Of a DNA stretch of 64,000 nucleotides, positions 61,922-64,000 are shown one piece after another. The DNA lies in NCBI GenBank assembly GCA_963718195.1, contig CAVQYQ010000006.1, forward strand, positions 496,001 to 560,000, in the 5' to 3' direction. This DNA comes from MADRE3 sp963718195. Its GTDB lineage: Bacteria > Desulfobacterota > Desulfobulbia > Desulfobulbales > Desulfocapsaceae. How positions within the stretch are numbered: the first letter of the stretch is position 1; each line of letters opens with the position of its first letter. The position numbers were made by a program, and so were the translations under genes. The notes under the pieces were generated by a model that saw only the letters and a program-made list of their open reading frames with translations, made no database searches and was not told where the DNA came from.

Positions 61922-64000
61922 TTGACAAGAAGTGCCCCCGGACAGGAAAGGACAGGCTCGGTATTGGTTGTTGGCTCTGGTATTGGAGGGATGCAGGCAG
62001 CCCTTGATCTGGCCAATAGCGGTCTCCTCGTTCATATGATCAATGATGAACCGTCAATTGGCGGGACAATGTCCCGACTGGACAAAACATTTCCAACTGG
62101 CGACTGTGCCATGTGCATGATCTCTCCACGCATGGTTGAAAGCAGTCGGCACCCCAATATCAAAATGCACACCATGACCAGCGTCCTTTCTGTTGCTGGT
62201 GAGGAAGGTAATTTCTCGGTAAAGGTGGAGCAGAAAGCACGATATGTTGATCCAGATCGTTGTACCGGCTGTGGCGCCTGTGAAGAGAAATGTCCAAGCC
62301 GTGTCCCGAACCTTTTCAATCAGGGACTCGACAACCGACGGGCGATATATGCTCTTTTTCCTCAGGCAGTGCCGAATACCCGGGCAATTGATGCTGATCA
62401 TTGTCTCTATCTGACCAAGAATGTCTGCCGTAAATGTGAAAAAGTCTGTGACGCCGTTGCCATTAATTTTGAAGATACTGACAAGCAGTACGAACTCAAT
62501 GTCGGTTCAGTAATTCTCACTCCCGGCCTGAAAACCTATGACCCTGCAATCCGGCAGGAGTTTGGCTACGGCAAACATAAAAACGTTGTTACAGCACTCC
62601 AGTTTGAACGGTTGCTCTCGGCTTCCGGCCCCTGCGGCGGGACTGTCGAACGTCCGACCGACAAGGGCCATCCAAAGCGTCTGGCCTGGATTCAGTGTGT
62701 CGGATCCCGAAATTCACATAATGGCAATGGTTGGTGTTCGTCGGTATGTTGCATGTATGCTGCAAAACAGTCAATTATTGCAAAAGAGCATGATCCCGAT
62801 GTCGAGGCGACGATTTTCTATATGGAGCTTCGTGCCTATGGAAAAGATTTTGACAAGTATATCGATAAGGCAAAAAACGATAGCGGTGTAATCTACAGAC
62901 GGGCAATGGTTTCTGAGATCATTGAGGATCCCGAGACCAAAAATCTGACCATTCACTATATCGATGAGGATGGTAATCGGATCAATGAAGAATTCGATAT
63001 GGCCATCCTTTCAATGGGTTTTGAACCACGTGAGGACTCAAAACAATTCGCAGAGATCTTTGGGATAGAAACCGATGAATATGGTTTTGCCAAGACCTCA
63101 AAGCTTGCCCCTGTTGAAACCAGTCGACCAGGTGTCTATGTTGCCGGAATATACGCCGGACCCAAGGATATCCCCGAGACGGTGATCCAGGGCAGCGGTG
63201 CATCGGCGCGGGCGATGTCGCTACTTGGGGAGAGTCGGGGGCAGGAAATTGAGGAGGTGGTTCTCCCGCCTGAACGGGATATTACCGGTGAAGAGCCGAA
63301 GATCGGCGTCATCGTCTGTCACTGCGGTGTTAATATTGCAGGAACTGTCGATGTAAAGGAAGTAGCAGAGGCTGCCGCAAAACAGCCTGGCGTTGCTCAT
63401 TCTGAAACCATAATTTATGCCTGCGCACCTGACGGCCAGCAGAAAATCCGTGATCTGGTCACTGAAAAAGGGCTTAACCGGGTGGTAATCGCCTCCTGTA
63501 CCCCTCGAACCCACTCTCCCCTTTTCCAGGATACCATTCGGGAGGTCGGGCTGAACAAATTCCTCTTTGAGCTTGCTGATATCCGTGAACAGTGTTCATG
63601 GTGTCACAAGGAAGACAAAGAGGTGGCAACCGCCAAAGCCATCGAAATCACCAATATGAATGTGGCAAAGACCAGGCTGCTGGAACCGGTCAGCCAGAAC
63701 TCGGTGGGCGTTAATCATTCAGCGCTGGTCGTCGGTGGCGGCATCGCCGGTATGACCGCCTCTCTGTCCCTGGCAGAGCAGGGCTATGGTGTTCACCTTG
63801 TTGAGCGAGAAGCGGTACTTGGAGGTCTCCTTCAGAAGGTCCGGCGAAATCTTGAAGGTGACGATGTTCAGGCCTATCTGAGTGATGTTGTCCAACAGGT
63901 AGAAAATGATGCATCGATCACTGTCCACAAAGAAACAATCGTTGAGAATACCGATGGTTTTGTTGGTAATTTCGTTACGACCCTTGCCAACGGTGAGTGC
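61922..64000 (+). CDS. second HdrA/QmoB-type flavoprotein, TTG start, 3' end outside the window
   Basis: The frame starts at TTG 61922 five bases after an ideal AGGAGG and stays open for 693 codons to the window edge. The first FAD motif is GSGIGGMQAALDLANSG, followed by DCAMCMISPRM, one ferredoxin motif CTGCGACEEKCP, HdrA-type cysteines CVGSRNS and CSSVCCMYA, the VIVCHCGVN segment and a second FAD motif GGGIAGMTASLSLAEQG. It resembles the HdrA at 26626 but lacks the four extra ferredoxin motifs of its N-terminal half. It would be an electron-bifurcating or redox-branching flavoprotein; the partner genes lie beyond the window. QmoB is a possible alternative. Confidence 0.92.
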   Translation, partial: MTRSAPGQERTGSVLVVGSGIGGMQAALDLANSGLLVHMINDEPSIGGTMSRLDKTFPTGDCAMCMISPRMVESSRHPNIKMHTMTSVLSVAGEEGNFSVKVEQKARYVDPDRCTGCGACEEKCPSRVPNLFNQGLDNRRAIYALFPQAVPNTRAIDADHCLYLTKNVCRKCEKVCDAVAINFEDTDKQYELNVGSVILTPGLKTYDPAIRQEFGYGKHKNVVTALQFERLLSASGPCGGTVERPTDKGHPKRLAWIQCVGSRNSHNGNGWCSSVCCMYAAKQSIIAKEHDPDVEATIFYMELRAYGKDFDKYIDKAKNDSGVIYRRAMVSEIIEDPETKNLTIHYIDEDGNRINEEFDMAILSMGFEPREDSKQFAEIFGIETDEYGFAKTSKLAPVETSRPGVYVAGIYAGPKDIPETVIQGSGASARAMSLLGESRGQEIEEVVLPPERDITGEEPKIGVIVCHCGVNIAGTVDVKEVAEAAAKQPGVAHSETIIYACAPDGQQKIRDLVTEKGLNRVVIASCTPRTHSPLFQDTIREVGLNKFLFELADIREQCSWCHKEDKEVATAKAIEITNMNVAKTRLLEPVSQNSVGVNHSALVVGGGIAGMTASLSLAEQGYGVHLVEREAVLGGLLQKVRRNLEGDDVQAYLSDVVQQVENDASITVHKETIVENTDGFVGNFVTTLANGEC

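Noticed and set aside
61922..64000. Assignment of the last gene as qmoB
   Set aside because: The sequence is equally close to HdrA, no qmoA precedes it (a cold-shock gene does), and the downstream genes are outside the window.
1..64000. CRISPR arrays, insertion sequences, prophage or integrase-linked islands
   Set aside because: No regular direct repeats, transposase, integrase or phage structural motif was seen on either strand.

Overview
This window looks like part of a chromosome of an anaerobic, Wood-Ljungdahl-capable member of the Desulfobacterota (a sulfate reducer or close relative, possibly Desulfobulbales or Desulfobacterales). The evidence is gene content only: a Ni-CO dehydrogenase (cooS) with its maturase (cooC), a methylene-THF reductase/heterodisulfide-reductase/MvhD cluster, a tungsten-type aldehyde:ferredoxin oxidoreductase, rubrerythrin, many 4Fe-4S proteins and three DUF3786 proteins. 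No rRNA, tRNA, CRISPR array, phage or insertion sequence was recognised.

Layout. 1-8.5 kb: the end of a citrate synthase gene, an Fe-S/DUF3786 protein, a ferredoxin-rubrerythrin pair, a YchF-like P-loop protein, then cooS with a good sigma70-type promoter, followed by two small unknown genes, a second DUF3786 protein and a nitrilase-family amidase. 8.5-16.7 kb (minus strand): one long operon, livK-livH-livMG(fused)-livF-TIGR04076-polyferredoxin-aldehyde ferredoxin oxidoreductase-Asp/Glu racemase, which looks like amino-acid or related acid uptake coupled to ferredoxin-linked oxidation. 17-22 kb: an unassigned deltaproteobacterial family, a frameshifted LbH acyltransferase, an EamA exporter, a beta-hydroxyacid dehydrogenase and a zinc-ribbon HD-type protein with a possible CRP/FNR-type site at -41.5.

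22.7-34.3 kb is the core of the window: a tightly coupled operon metF-like, histidine kinase, hdrC, hdrB, a very large hdrA, mvhD, metV, metF, response regulator, followed by a receiver/kinase hybrid. It matches the gene set of the MetVF-HdrABC-MvhD complex of acetogens. Here mvhD carries an in-frame TGA inside a CxxU motif with a 7-bp hairpin at the right distance, so it is read as a selenoprotein. 34.6-42 kb: an ectoine-type aspartate kinase without ectABC, a frameshifted MscS channel, a membrane acyltransferase, a secreted protein and a GDSL hydrolase with a C-terminal CFI box.

42-52 kb (minus strand): a murein-peptide salvage locus equivalent to the Bacillus dpp-ykf region, with a DppABCDF-type peptide transporter, an NlpC/P60 endopeptidase, a dipeptide epimerase (frameshifted), a DppA D-aminopeptidase, an M19 dipeptidase and a nitroreductase. 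52.5-64 kb: an MFS transporter coupled to a third DUF3786 gene, cooC, an HdrB-like protein with a frameshifted membrane HdrE/HdrD-like partner that has a CxxCH heme motif, 5-formyl-THF cyclo-ligase next to a frameshifted radical SAM gene, a cold-shock protein, and the first 693 codons of a second HdrA-type protein that starts at TTG and runs off the window.

Five genes are each broken by one-base-type frameshifts with well conserved motifs on both sides. This may reflect sequencing or assembly error rather than decay and should be kept in mind throughout.
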